Both the position numbers and the translations under genes were made by a program. Positions 24,442 through 37,603 of a stretch of DNA of 64,000 nucleotides are shown one piece after another. The notes under the pieces are model-generated. The model had not been told where the DNA came from. It searched no databases and saw only the letters and a list, made by a program, of their open reading frames with translations. The stretch lies in NCBI GenBank assembly GCA_022578965.1, contig MU400522.1:372001-436000 (forward strand), in the 5' to 3' direction. The first letter of the stretch is position 1. The number at the start of each line of letters is the position of its first letter. The DNA comes from Xylaria sp. FL1777 (Eukaryota > Ascomycota > Sordariomycetes > Xylariales > Xylariaceae).

Positions 24442-27400
24442 TTAGGAATTGAGCGTTTTGACCATCATCTTGATCTTTCGCTTGTCCACAATAAGGAGGT
24501 TTCGCCTGTCAAACACGGAATCCATCGTATCAACAACTTTGTGGAAACTGCTGGCAGCTCCGCGTTCTTGTGTGATGCGGGCAATGCATAGCTGGCTACG
24601 TTTCCCGTGTTCAATTACCGTCATGATTTCAGCAGCGAATGCGACTGCTTTCATGTTGAGATCTGGCACCCATGTCATCAGTTCTGAGTACTCTTCTAGT
24701 ATAGTAATGGAGGCGGCGAGGGAATGAATCACTTACAGTTATCTTCACCCACTCGAGCAAATACGATGTTCCTTTCCTTGTCGACTACTACGTCTCGAAT
24801 GCCATATCTGCGCCACTCTTTGAGCAAGATAACAATCTCCTGCCTTGCACGACGGCGGGAAATAGAAAAGCAAAGGTATTTAGTAGCTGGCTTTACCCTG
24901 AATAAGCGGGCTAACCAGCTCTGCTGTGGTTCGATATTACGCGTTGTACCGTCGTCTTCCCATTTACTATTACGGGTTGGCCGGGCTGGATGACTGGATA
25001 TACGTGTAGGTTTTGGACATGGAGTATCATTCGTTGGAGTTCCTGTACCGGTGGTTAGTATCGGCCGTCCCCCAGCAAGAAACCACCCAAACTTACCCGC
25101 GAGCGACATCTGCACCTGAGAGTCATGCTTGCTGTTGCGCCAGAAAGCGAGATTGAAGCTCTTCTTCTTGGTTGGGGCAATATCTGGGTCTGTTACGGAG
25201 GAATCCGTGGCTGTAGATGTAGGACGGTTGGTTCGACTTGAGCTAGACTCTCGCTTGGTATTAAATATAGTCTCCCTATCTTTAGACCCGCGTTTGAACC
25301 ATGATGACTTTTTCTTCTCCGTATTAGGATTTGTGGCGTCTTCCGATAGGGCTTCTTGGGCACTTGCGTGGGAGCTCGTCAGTTCGTCATTTATGTACTG
25401 CTCACGGAGGCTGAGCTCATGTTTAGGCTGGGGATAAGGTATGGCACCTCGGGATATGTGTTTGCGAACATTAAGTGGTTTGGGTTTCTCAGTATCTATA
25501 TATGGTTTGACCGAAGGGGAGGTCACAAGACGTATCGTGTTGTTGTGTCTAGACAGGAATTCAAAATCCGCGTGGTCATCCGTTTCGTGTTTCTGGTAGT
25601 CAGCAGGAGCAGACACAATTCGAGATCTGTCGCCGGCATCGGCATGAATTTCTTCTTTAGATTTTTCATTAATCGATGGTAGAGGGATTTTGTCCTTTCC
25701 CCATTGAGTGCTGAACTGCGAATAAATGGGCGCCGACGTAACTCTGCGTTTCCGATCGTCCTGTATCATTGCGTCTCTTACCGGAGCGACACCGCTCAGT
25801 TGAAAGGTACCGCGATTAATATGTATAGGCGTTTCCCAGTTTTCAGATTGCTGTCCAGTTTTTCTCTTCTCCGTTATGAGGTCATCGATAACTGAGACTG
25901 TGGGAGATGGCGTGGGCGGTAAAGGTCGACGATCCCAGAGATGTGCACCACTGCGCGTAGATTTGTCACCGTCTAGAGCTGGCGTGGGTGTTGCTAATCC
26001 ACTAGGCACTGGTACTGTATCCGCCAAGACTGATACTCGGTTTGGAGTATTGCCTGGGTATGACTCGGGGCCAAGCAAAGAGCTATTGAAGGCATCATCA
26101 CAATCCTTTGCAATGCTGTGACTGAATTCACTCACTTCTTCATTCCAGGGCGGGCGATTGTGATTTGCCCGAGACATTGTCACCAAGGATTGTGTAGCTT
26201 CTCTATTTTTTCCATTCGATATCCTGGTTGATTTGATATCTCTGACTGATTCTATGGGGGAGGTGTAGCCATAGCCATGTGCTATATCATCTCTAGCAAT
26301 GCTCGATGGGGCGTGTGCGGCTTCGCGCTGGCCCTCTGGTTGCATTCTGACATGCGAGAAATCGACTCCTCTCTTGCGCCTAGAAGCAGGCCGCGTGTAC
26401 AGAGCGCTCTCGCCGCTTTGAATCGAACCTAAAGAGTGCCGCGAAGCTAAAGGAGCAATAATGTGGCGGCCGCCCCTTGTTTGCTTTGAGCGAGTAGAAG
26501 TACTTTTACATGATCCGCTCTGACCACGGTGTAAAGTTGAAGAACGGCTTGACTTGTTGGCTGTACTACCATTCCGGTGGACGACAATCTTTGCGTGGCT
26601 AGCGTAAACATTTTCAATAATTCTTGAAGATTTGTAAGGATCGTAGCTCCTTGTTGTAGTGCCTCCATCTGTAACGTTATCCGCTGCCTCGATCGTCCCA
26701 TCTGTAGCAACGGTAGAGATCACAGTAAACCGTGAAGGCACCCTCCTATACCTAGAGGGAAACTCGGCTGTAGTAAACTTCTTCTTCCAGTTTACAGGCC
26801 GAAGATGGTGATAATCACTTGCGGAGTAAGTCAAATCCATGTCATAGTTCTCTAGCTTCTTTTCTCGGTAGTTGAAGAGTAACCAGTAGAAGAGTTTCTG
26901 GTCATTTGGACTGCCATAGAGTCAGCTTAATCAAAATAAACCGAGACAAAGAGCAGAGATATCTGGACTTACGTGGGGTTGCATAGTAGCATGGCGATCT
27001 GTTTCTCGGAAAATGTGTGCCACATAGACTTTAATTGGCGCAATATCTGCAAGTCGAGTTCCTCTGCTGGTATCGGTCTGGACTTGTCACTTGCTCGACA
27101 GTCCGGTTCTACGCCTTCATTGAGGCTATCCAAATCACCATACTTTCGTAATAGGGGATGCTTCCAGATCTTTCGAATCGAAATACGCTTCACCGGGTCA
27201 ACCGTTAGCATCCTCGCAATCAGATCCTGTGCCTCCTTGCTGAGGAAATCTGGCATAGAATAGACGCCCTTGGCTGCTTTTGCGAGCAGCTTCGGCACAT
27301 TCCCATCGGGGTCATCGAATGGAAGTTGGCGGCTAAGGGTTGCATAGAGTAAACAACCCAAACTCCATATATCTACCTTATTGCCTTGGTAACGACTTCG

Positions 27401-28410
27401 GGCAATTAGTTCCGGGGCAGCATAATGTGGACTACCGCACGATGTTCTCAAGGCATGGGTTGGGCTCTGTTGAATTGCTGCCATGCCGAAATCGGCTATC
27501 TTTACCACGCCATTGGACTTCATGAGGATGTTCTCCGGCTTGAGATCCCGGTGACATATGTTGAAGGAGTGGACATATTCCAAGGCACTGACTATTTGAC
27601 GAAAGTAACCCACCATCTCGAATTCGGGTATCGGACCATAAGCGTGGATATATGAGAACATGTCGCCACCATCCATATATTCCAGAACAAGATAACTAGA
27701 CAGATAGTTAGAACGGATAGAATTGGCTAAGAACGCTTAACTTACATCTCAGCACGGTTCTCCCATATGTCATGCAATTTGACAATATGGGGATGGTCGA
27801 TAAGTTTTAGTACGGCAACTTCGCGTTCGATGGATAAGGGCATCTGTCTCTGTGAGTTAAACTCATCGCGAGCGCGATCCCATTTCTCCAGCTCGGCCAT
27901 ACTCCCAGCCGCGGTCAGCTGAGTCATGTTCTTGGCGAGAATCTTGACGGCGACGATATCTTGTGTGGTATGATGCCTGGCCAGGCGAACTCGGGCGGCG
28001 GAACCCTTGCCCAAAGTTTTCCCTAGCTGCCATGGCCCAATGTGTGTTTTTCGATTGCCACCCGATGCGCCGCTAGATGTCGAGATCAGAGAGGAACGTT
28101 GACCCCCGTTAGCTTCCTTAACACCCGGGGCTGCAGCGTGTAGACCGGAAGAGGGTCGGGGCTTGGCGCTCCTAGAGATATCGAGACCCTTCAAGTTGGA
28201 CACAGGAGTGCTAGATGACACGGCTGTACTTTTTCGTAAGGGGGCTTTTGTTGGGGCAACATTAGTTGGATGGGCACCCAATGGGTTTGGTTGAGGATTC
28301 GTCAGCCGATGCTTGCCATGTTTCTGGGGCGAAGCGTTGATAACGCGATCAGTTGCGTCTCCCAAGGGAGCGCGGCGAAGGCGAGTCTGGGGACCCCCGC
28401 GGTCAGCCAT
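24442..28410 (-). CDS. HSL1: Hsl1/Gin4-family serine/threonine kinase (1242 aa)
   Basis: This is a Nim1-related (CAMK/AMPK-like) kinase of the type that couples septin assembly and cell shape to mitotic entry by restraining Wee1. Exons: 28410-27746, 27695-26973, 26910-25097, 25042-24737 and 24662-24442. The kinase domain is about residues 126-404: glycine loop GKTLGKGSAARVRLA, Lys156 in VAVKIL, CHRDLKPEN (270-272 is HRD), DFG 290-292, APE 315-317. A UBA-like segment follows (ELDLQILRQLKSMW onwards), ending FYWLLFNYREKK. A long Ser/Thr- and Arg-rich, probably disordered middle leads to a conserved C-terminus (LNMKAVAFAAEIMTVIEHGK, ITQERGAASSFHKVVDTMDS), likely a KA1-like membrane-binding module. 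Intron 3 (25043-25096) has an ACTAAC branch site. The last intron skips three nearer AG sites that would all create stop codons. It is divergent from SMC5, with a 1.8 kb shared upstream region. Confidence 0.93.
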
Positions 28411-29082
28411 GTCTGAGGCTAACAAGCAGAGCAGTACAGCAGCATATCATATCTGTGCTAATCTCAACGGAGCGATACCAATTCGCCCGGAGCGAGAGAG
28501 GCACACGAGGGCGTGACTGTAAACAGAAGACGACGAGATGTACAAGTGTACCAGGAGCTATCGAGACAGTGGTTGGCAGCTTGGTATGTTGACTAAAGAA
28601 AAGGGGGAATGATAGGGGAGGTGGAAGAAAACAGAGGGAGATAGCTGATAGCTGTGTAGATGGACATGGAATTGCTAGTGCTGGGAGTGCCGAGGTGGGA
28701 GGAATGTTGATGGAGGGCGCCAAATTAGAAGAGGCTCGAGGACTTACATGCATTGAGTATTGTTATTGTGTACCTGCCTACCTACATATCTCCTACCTCG
28801 AGATATCGGACACTGGCCATCTAAGTAAGTACCTACATACCCAACTTACGCAGGTTAGTACCTACTTGCCTTCTCGATGCGCTTACAATAGCCATTGTGG
28901 ACTTAAATGCCCTATTGGGTGGAGGATACCTCCTATACTTAGTGGCTATTGTTGACTTACATGTCCCATTAGAAGCAATAAAAGCAGCTAAAGACACTGA
29001 GAGACATTTATGTTTCACTACCCGAGGCCCGTTCACACGTGCGTGCACGTTCTTCGTCATTGCTGTAGTCTGGTGAAGGAAA

Positions 29083-29124
29083 GTCAAAGTAAACAAGTCA
29101 AAGTAAACAAATCAAAGTAAACAA
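29083..29124 (+). promoter_or_regulatory. Three tandem forkhead-type sites (GTAAACAA)
   Basis: A 14-bp unit, gtcaaagtaaacaa, is repeated three times in phase (the third differs by one base). Each copy carries GTAAACAA, the core bound by Fkh1/Fkh2-type forkhead factors (at 29089, 29103 and 29117). The array lies about 680 bp upstream of the HSL1 start codon and about 1.1 kb upstream of SMC5. Forkhead control of G2/M genes is known in fungi; its use here is inference. Confidence 0.45.
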
Positions 29125-29954
29125 ACAAATACTTAAAGGTAAGATACCTACCTATGTACTGTTCACATATCGCCCAGCAACGCAACCACCTACCTATATG
29201 CCCCAACACCACACATAGACACAAAAACACACAGACAGCTACTTTTTATAATGACTTGGATTTAGCAAAGCTTGTGCACATACCTGCTTCAAAACTGAGA
29301 AATCTATGTGCATATAGAATGGAATACTGGGACCATTATGATAATAGCCCATCAGGATGTTGTTGTCATCGGCGCTGCGGCGGTCTAGAATAGCAGTGAT
29401 GCTGGAGCTCAGACCTGGTATACGGAATAATAGCTCGGTTGATAGACCCAGTGGGGGATTCTGCTTGTTAATAGATATCTCCCATTGGAATTCACTATCC
29501 TAGAACCGACGTTATAGGCAAAATATATGAAATATGCCTCCTTACCGTTCCGGCAGGTCAATGGGGAGATCTTATTTTCTAGATATTCTTTACAAGTTTT
29601 GGACCTGTTAAGTGAACATATTACAGGGATGAGCGTAAATGGGTGTAGTAGATGAAGGTGAGTGTGTGCTGATCTGCCTTGATACTTGCTTGAAGAACAA
29701 CATTCTTTCTGTGAAGGGGGGATGAATCTATCATGTTCAACAGGGCTTAATGTTGGAAGGTGGTAGGTCAAGTTTACATCACCTGCCAGGAGCGAGCGAT
29801 TCCCCTTATTATATATAATGGATATATGAATATAAAACACTGTACAAGGTCTTACTAACTTCTCTATTACATATAAATGCATACCTACTACTCTAACCCA
29901 GATAGGCGGTAAACCTCCAACTTAATTGATTCCCCACTTACCCATCAACCCCCA

Positions 29955-29984
29955 ACGCGTCTTCCCACCAAGATAAGTACGCGT
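29955..29984. promoter_or_regulatory. Paired MluI cell-cycle boxes upstream of SMC5
   Basis: Two palindromic ACGCGT words lie at 29955-29960 and 29979-29984, 24 bp apart and about 230-260 bp upstream of the SMC5 ATG. ACGCGT is the MCB element bound by MBF (Mbp1/Swi6), which drives G1/S expression of replication and repair genes. Single ACGCGT words occur elsewhere in the window at about chance frequency, so the close pair and its position are the evidence. Confidence 0.5.
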
Positions 29985-30215
29985 TGAACATCACGGCTTT
30001 TTTTGATAAGCGATTTGTCGACCCTTCCAAGCTGTGTGTGTAGACGGCACACTTTATGCAGGCATTACTTCGCATAAGCGTGGAAAAATTCAACACCTTA
30101 CTTCCCGCATAATAAGAAATGGAACTCGTCTCACCAATTGCATTCGTGTTTGCCTAGTCCTGGTGACTTCTGTTAATTCCAAGGATTCCACACTGGACCA
30201 AGCTTGGCTTTCGTG

Positions 30216-33891
<3,676 letters not shown>

Positions 33892-34634
33892 TTTAGTCTC
33901 GGCTATGCTGCTACCTCTTTCCACTGTTTACATCTGCGTGGAATAAGGGATCCGGGCGTTCGTCAAGTATATTTGTTTTCTGCTCTTGTTTTGTTGCCGT
34001 CCGTACGTATTCAGCATAAGGAGATGGGTTAAAAAGGTAAATGGCTCATCGCCGGGAGGAGTTTTTAACGACTGGCATCCAAGCACATATGTTTGTACAA
34101 AATGTTATGGGCATTCGGGAAATACCAGTAGAAAGGTAGGTATATGGGTGGGTAATTGATGATTTCAAGAAATGATGTCGCTTAAATGGCAACAACACGA
34201 GAATACAACAAGAAATTAGCACTATAAATAGTATGTCGTGAAACTGCTTACCATATCCGCAATGTGTCGAAGGTAACAAAACTACTACTGTGACTACTAC
34301 CACCGCAAAAATGGAATTTATATACTTGTTCCATATTAGATATTTTATGGTACGTATGAGTGATATGATATGTTACTTGCTTCTCTTATATATATATGTG
34401 CATCCGGACTTTTCGGGGACCTGCGTGCTAGATAAAGAAATGTAAGACGAGGCTAATATCAATATATACATGGCCAAAGACCAGACTCATCGGCGCCCTC
34501 CCTTTTAACGTGTTGAACAATAAAGCCTGCCCTTTCCCCAACACAAGCACGCAAGCATACACACATACACCGTCGTGAAAAACTAAAATCTTCCACCACC
34601 ACCACCACCATCACCACCACCATCATCATCATCA
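33892..34634. other. Convergent 3' spacer between SMC5 and the Msc7-like gene
   Basis: This 743-bp spacer holds both 3' UTRs. It is AT-rich with TATATATA near 34388-34400 and ends in the CAC/CAT repeat that abuts the stop codon of the dehydrogenase gene. I see no gene in it. Confidence 0.6.
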
Positions 34635-34637
34635 TCA
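34592..34637. repeat. (CCA)n/(CAT)n microsatellite over the stop codon of the Msc7-like gene
   Basis: CCA units change to CAT units. On the minus strand this reads as five consecutive in-frame TGA codons followed by TGG repeats, and the gene uses the first TGA (34635-34637). Confidence 0.85.
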
Positions 34638-36407
34638 CAAATTCCTCAAAATATCCACGACAGCCCAGAACTTATCAGCGAGGGTAAGCCCATACCCGAC
34701 GCCAACGACGCCCCTGGTGAAGCGCCAGCCGCGCTCCTGGGAGGCGACGGGGTAGCGCGCGGGGGCGGGGATGGCGGTGCGGACGCCGAGGGCGCCGAGG
34801 CGGTCCTCGCAGACGCTCTTGAGATTGCAGAGGCCGCGGAGCCCCTCCTCGCCGGCGAAGCGGCCGTAGCCGGAGCCCGCGACGCCGCCGAAGGGCAGCT
34901 GGATGGCGTAGAAGACGGCGAAGTCGTTGACGGCGACGCCGCCGGCGCGGACGCCGCGCACGATGGCGCGCAGGGCGGGGTCGCCGTCGCCGCCGTAGAC
35001 CGAGGCGCCCAGCCCGAAGGCCGGCGCGTTGGCCAGCGACAGCACCGCCTCGGCCGTCGACGCCGGCGCCCGCAGCACCGTCATGATGGGGCCGAAGCAC
35101 TCCTCCTTCGCGATCGCCATGTCCGCCGTCACGTCGACGAGGAGCGTCGGCGAGAAGTAGAAGCCCTGCGGGTGGTCCGGGTGGATATATCGCTTGCCGC
35201 CGGCGAGAAGCCGCGCCCCGGCCGCCACGGCGTCCGACACGAGCGCCTCGAGGCGCGCGAACGAGGCGTCGGAGACCATGGCGCCGACGTCCTTGTCCAG
35301 CCCCATGCGGAGCGCGCGCACGCGCGGCGCGAGCATCTCGACGAGCGCGTCGTAGACCTTGGGCGTGGCGATGATGCGCTCGATGCCGATGCAGTTCTGC
35401 CCGCTGGCCTGGAAGGTGCCGCGCAGGAGGATGTCGGCGATGCGCGGCAGGTCGCGGGCCGCCGAGTCGAGGACCATGGCCGCGTCCTTGCCGCCGAGCT
35501 CGGCCACGACGGGCGTGAGGCTGCGCGCCGCGCTCGCCGCCACGTGGTGGCAGACGGGCCGGCTGCCGATGAAGGTGACGTGGGCGATGTCCGGGTGGCT
35601 CGTCAGGTGGCCGGCCGTCTGCGGCCAGCAGACGACGCTCTGGATCAGCGCCGGGTCGTGGCCGTGCGCTATCAGGGCGCCGCGCGCGATGCTGGTGTAG
35701 TAGGCCGCGCTCCAGCACGTCTGCTCGCTGACCTTGACCACGACGCCGTTGCCGGCGAAGATGGAGCTGATGATGGGCCCCATGAGGTTGTGGAACGGGT
35801 AGTTCCAGCTGACGAGGGCCGCCACGACGCCCAGGGGTTCGTAGTGCACCGTGCCCTTCTTGTAGGACAGCAGGAGGTTCGTCGGACGCTTCGAGGGCGT
35901 TAGGGCCTTCTCGCCGTGCTTGATGGTCCACTGCAGCTTCTCGGCCGTCACCATGATCTCACCCAGCTGTGCATCGACCATGGTCTTGCCCGAGTCGAGT
36001 GAGCTGACCCTGCATATCTGCTCCTGGTTGTCGAGGATGTGCTGCAGCATCGAGCGCAGCACTCTCCGTCGCTCGGCAAAGGTCGTCTTGGCCCATTTCT
36101 CCTGGGCCGCGGCGGCCTGTGCGATGGCCCGGTCGAGGCCGGCGGGGGTCGACGGGTTCACGAAGCCGAGGAATTGGCCTGTGGCGGGCGCGTAGCACTG
36201 GATAGCTGTCGTGCCAGAAGTCTTGATTTTCGGGTGTTCGAGCACCTTTGTTTCTTCAGGCAGCGCGGGCGGCGGAACAACGTATCGCAGGGGCTTCTCT
36301 CCCGAGCTGAGGGCGGTGAAGAGGAGCAGTACAGCGCCTAGCACGGCGCCGATGATGGGTAGCGGTAGATTCACGAAGCCTAGGTCTTTTATCCTACCGC
36401 ATGCCAT
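34635..36407 (-). CDS. MSC7: Membrane-anchored aldehyde dehydrogenase, Msc7-like (590 aa)
   Basis: This is an NAD(P)-dependent aldehyde dehydrogenase of the fungal Msc7 group; the yeast gene was named from a meiotic sister-chromatid recombination screen, but its substrate is not settled. A hydrophobic segment at about residues 14-34 (LPLPIIGAVLGAVLLLF) suggests a membrane anchor. The ALDH domain covers about 70-540. The catalytic pair is Glu303 (VVAELGGKD) and Cys339 (FQASGQNCIG), at the usual spacing; the cofactor region VSWNYPFHNLMGP and the ECFGPIMTVL motif are present. It is intronless and starts at the ATG at 36407 (MACGRIKDLGF). Most of the gene is strikingly GC-rich, especially at third positions, which creates long open frames on both strands. 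Composition differs from its neighbours except the last SMC5 exon, so it may reflect a local GC island rather than transfer. Confidence 0.92.
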   Translation of the reverse strand: MACGRIKDLGFVNLPLPIIGAVLGAVLLLFTALSSGEKPLRYVVPPPALPEETKVLEHPKIKTSGTTAIQCYAPATGQFLGFVNPSTPAGLDRAIAQAAAAQEKWAKTTFAERRRVLRSMLQHILDNQEQICRVSSLDSGKTMVDAQLGEIMVTAEKLQWTIKHGEKALTPSKRPTNLLLSYKKGTVHYEPLGVVAALVSWNYPFHNLMGPIISSIFAGNGVVVKVSEQTCWSAAYYTSIARGALIAHGHDPALIQSVVCWPQTAGHLTSHPDIAHVTFIGSRPVCHHVAASAARSLTPVVAELGGKDAAMVLDSAARDLPRIADILLRGTFQASGQNCIGIERIIATPKVYDALVEMLAPRVRALRMGLDKDVGAMVSDASFARLEALVSDAVAAGARLLAGGKRYIHPDHPQGFYFSPTLLVDVTADMAIAKEECFGPIMTVLRAPASTAEAVLSLANAPAFGLGASVYGGDGDPALRAIVRGVRAGGVAVNDFAVFYAIQLPFGGVAGSGYGRFAGEEGLRGLCNLKSVCEDRLGALGVRTAIPAPARYPVASQERGWRFTRGVVGVGYGLTLADKFWAVVDILRNL

Positions 36408-37603
36408 ATTAGAATATTAGAAACACCAGAACTTGATTCCTGTGCAAGAAAGCCTTTTGATGAGCACATACGGGAACTGTCGCAAATGCAGACTTAGCTG
36501 CCCAAGCCAATCCTCTAGACTAGTCGTCATCGTCGCGGTTGGTGATGATGACAGTCAAAGTAGTTCCTGGCGCAGATTGACGCTGATCCGTCTGGGCGCG
36601 CCTAGTGCTCAAGCCCTGCGTAGACTTCACGGTTCAAGGTACTGGTACTGCACACCGATCGAGAGGTTCATCATCAACACCATCAAATGAGTGTGAAAAT
36701 GGCACGATGTTGGTGTGACTTCCCAACCGCCTGTGGCTGGTGACGGCTTACTATACAATAAGGAGCATGTGGCTTAGCTCCATGAGAGAAGGCGGAAAGC
36801 CTATCTACCTACCGAGATAGGTAGACAATCTGACAATTGTGTTGGACTGCTAGCAGCTTACCAAGACTGCTCCTTCAGATGTTGTTCAATTGAGGGTTGA
36901 AATTTCCGTCTACTGCTAATTTGCGCTGCATTAATATATATCCCGATGAGCCCCTTCATTTCGCTATATGCTTTCTTGCTTTCGCAGAGGGTCTATATAC
37001 ACAGGCAGAGGAGCCTCAACGCTCCGCTTTCTTCGCAAGTGACCATAGGTGTCAATGTCTCTTCGACTCTCATTCACGCAATAAATGCCGTCGCTCTTCA
37101 GTGCTAACAGATACCCTAATCCTTTATACGCTGAACGCCGTCCTACTCTTTCCCAGTGAGTCTGAAACACGAAATAGAAACCGAATGCTGGAAGCGAGAC
37201 CGACGAAAAACACTCCCATTGTTGAGGAGCGGTCGCAATATAAATATACGAGACGGTGTGTTAGAACAAGAAAGCCTAGTTCCAAAACAAAACAAAAAAA
37301 AGGGACAGAGGTTCAAAATATTGTGACTTTCATCATCGCCTCGTACAGTGGCTGCGCCAATAATATGCACCAAAAAAAAAAAGGAGGAACGCCAACGCCA
37401 AGTCCAGAAAAGCAGCTGATGACGCGTCCAACTGGCATACGCCATAGCCGAGGTACGGCAGACCATCCATGCCTCTAAGTATCATAGATTGCTCAATGCA
37501 GATCGTTGGGTGCTGAGAGCCTAAGTTATCATTGATATGAAAAGAGCGGGGTGACTTCGACAACGACAATGTTTATATATAAGCCACGTGAGAGCCAAAT
37601 AGG
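36408..37603. other. Spacer between the flippase 3' end and the dehydrogenase promoter
   Basis: The part near 36408 is the promoter of the minus-strand dehydrogenase gene. A 193-codon plus-strand frame (36897-37478) begins only with TTG, runs over an A9 tract and has no domain, so I reject it as a gene. The rest shows nothing I can name. Confidence 0.5.

Larger units (their letters stand above)
28411..30215. other. Shared upstream region of HSL1 and SMC5
   Basis: This 1.8 kb divergent intergenic region holds three tandem forkhead-type sites (29083-29124) and two MluI cell-cycle boxes (29955-29984), listed separately. An ATG-started 157-codon ORF at 29409-29882 (-) has no recognisable domain and lies in AT-rich DNA; I regard it as chance or relic sequence. 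TACCTACC words are frequent at 28770-28865. Confidence 0.5.

Noticed and set aside
29409..29882. 157-codon minus-strand ORF between HSL1 and SMC5
   Set aside because: ATG-started but AT-rich, with no domain and no splice structure; the length is not remarkable for such DNA.
35172..35903. 243-codon plus-strand frame antisense to the dehydrogenase
   Set aside because: Same cause: high GC at third positions opens the antisense frame; no domain and no start context.
34675..35931. 418-codon minus-strand frame overlapping the dehydrogenase gene
   Set aside because: It is an Arg/Gly-rich shadow caused by the strong GC bias of the true frame.
36897..37478. 193-codon plus-strand frame
   Set aside because: Starts only with TTG, crosses A-runs and has no protein-like pattern.
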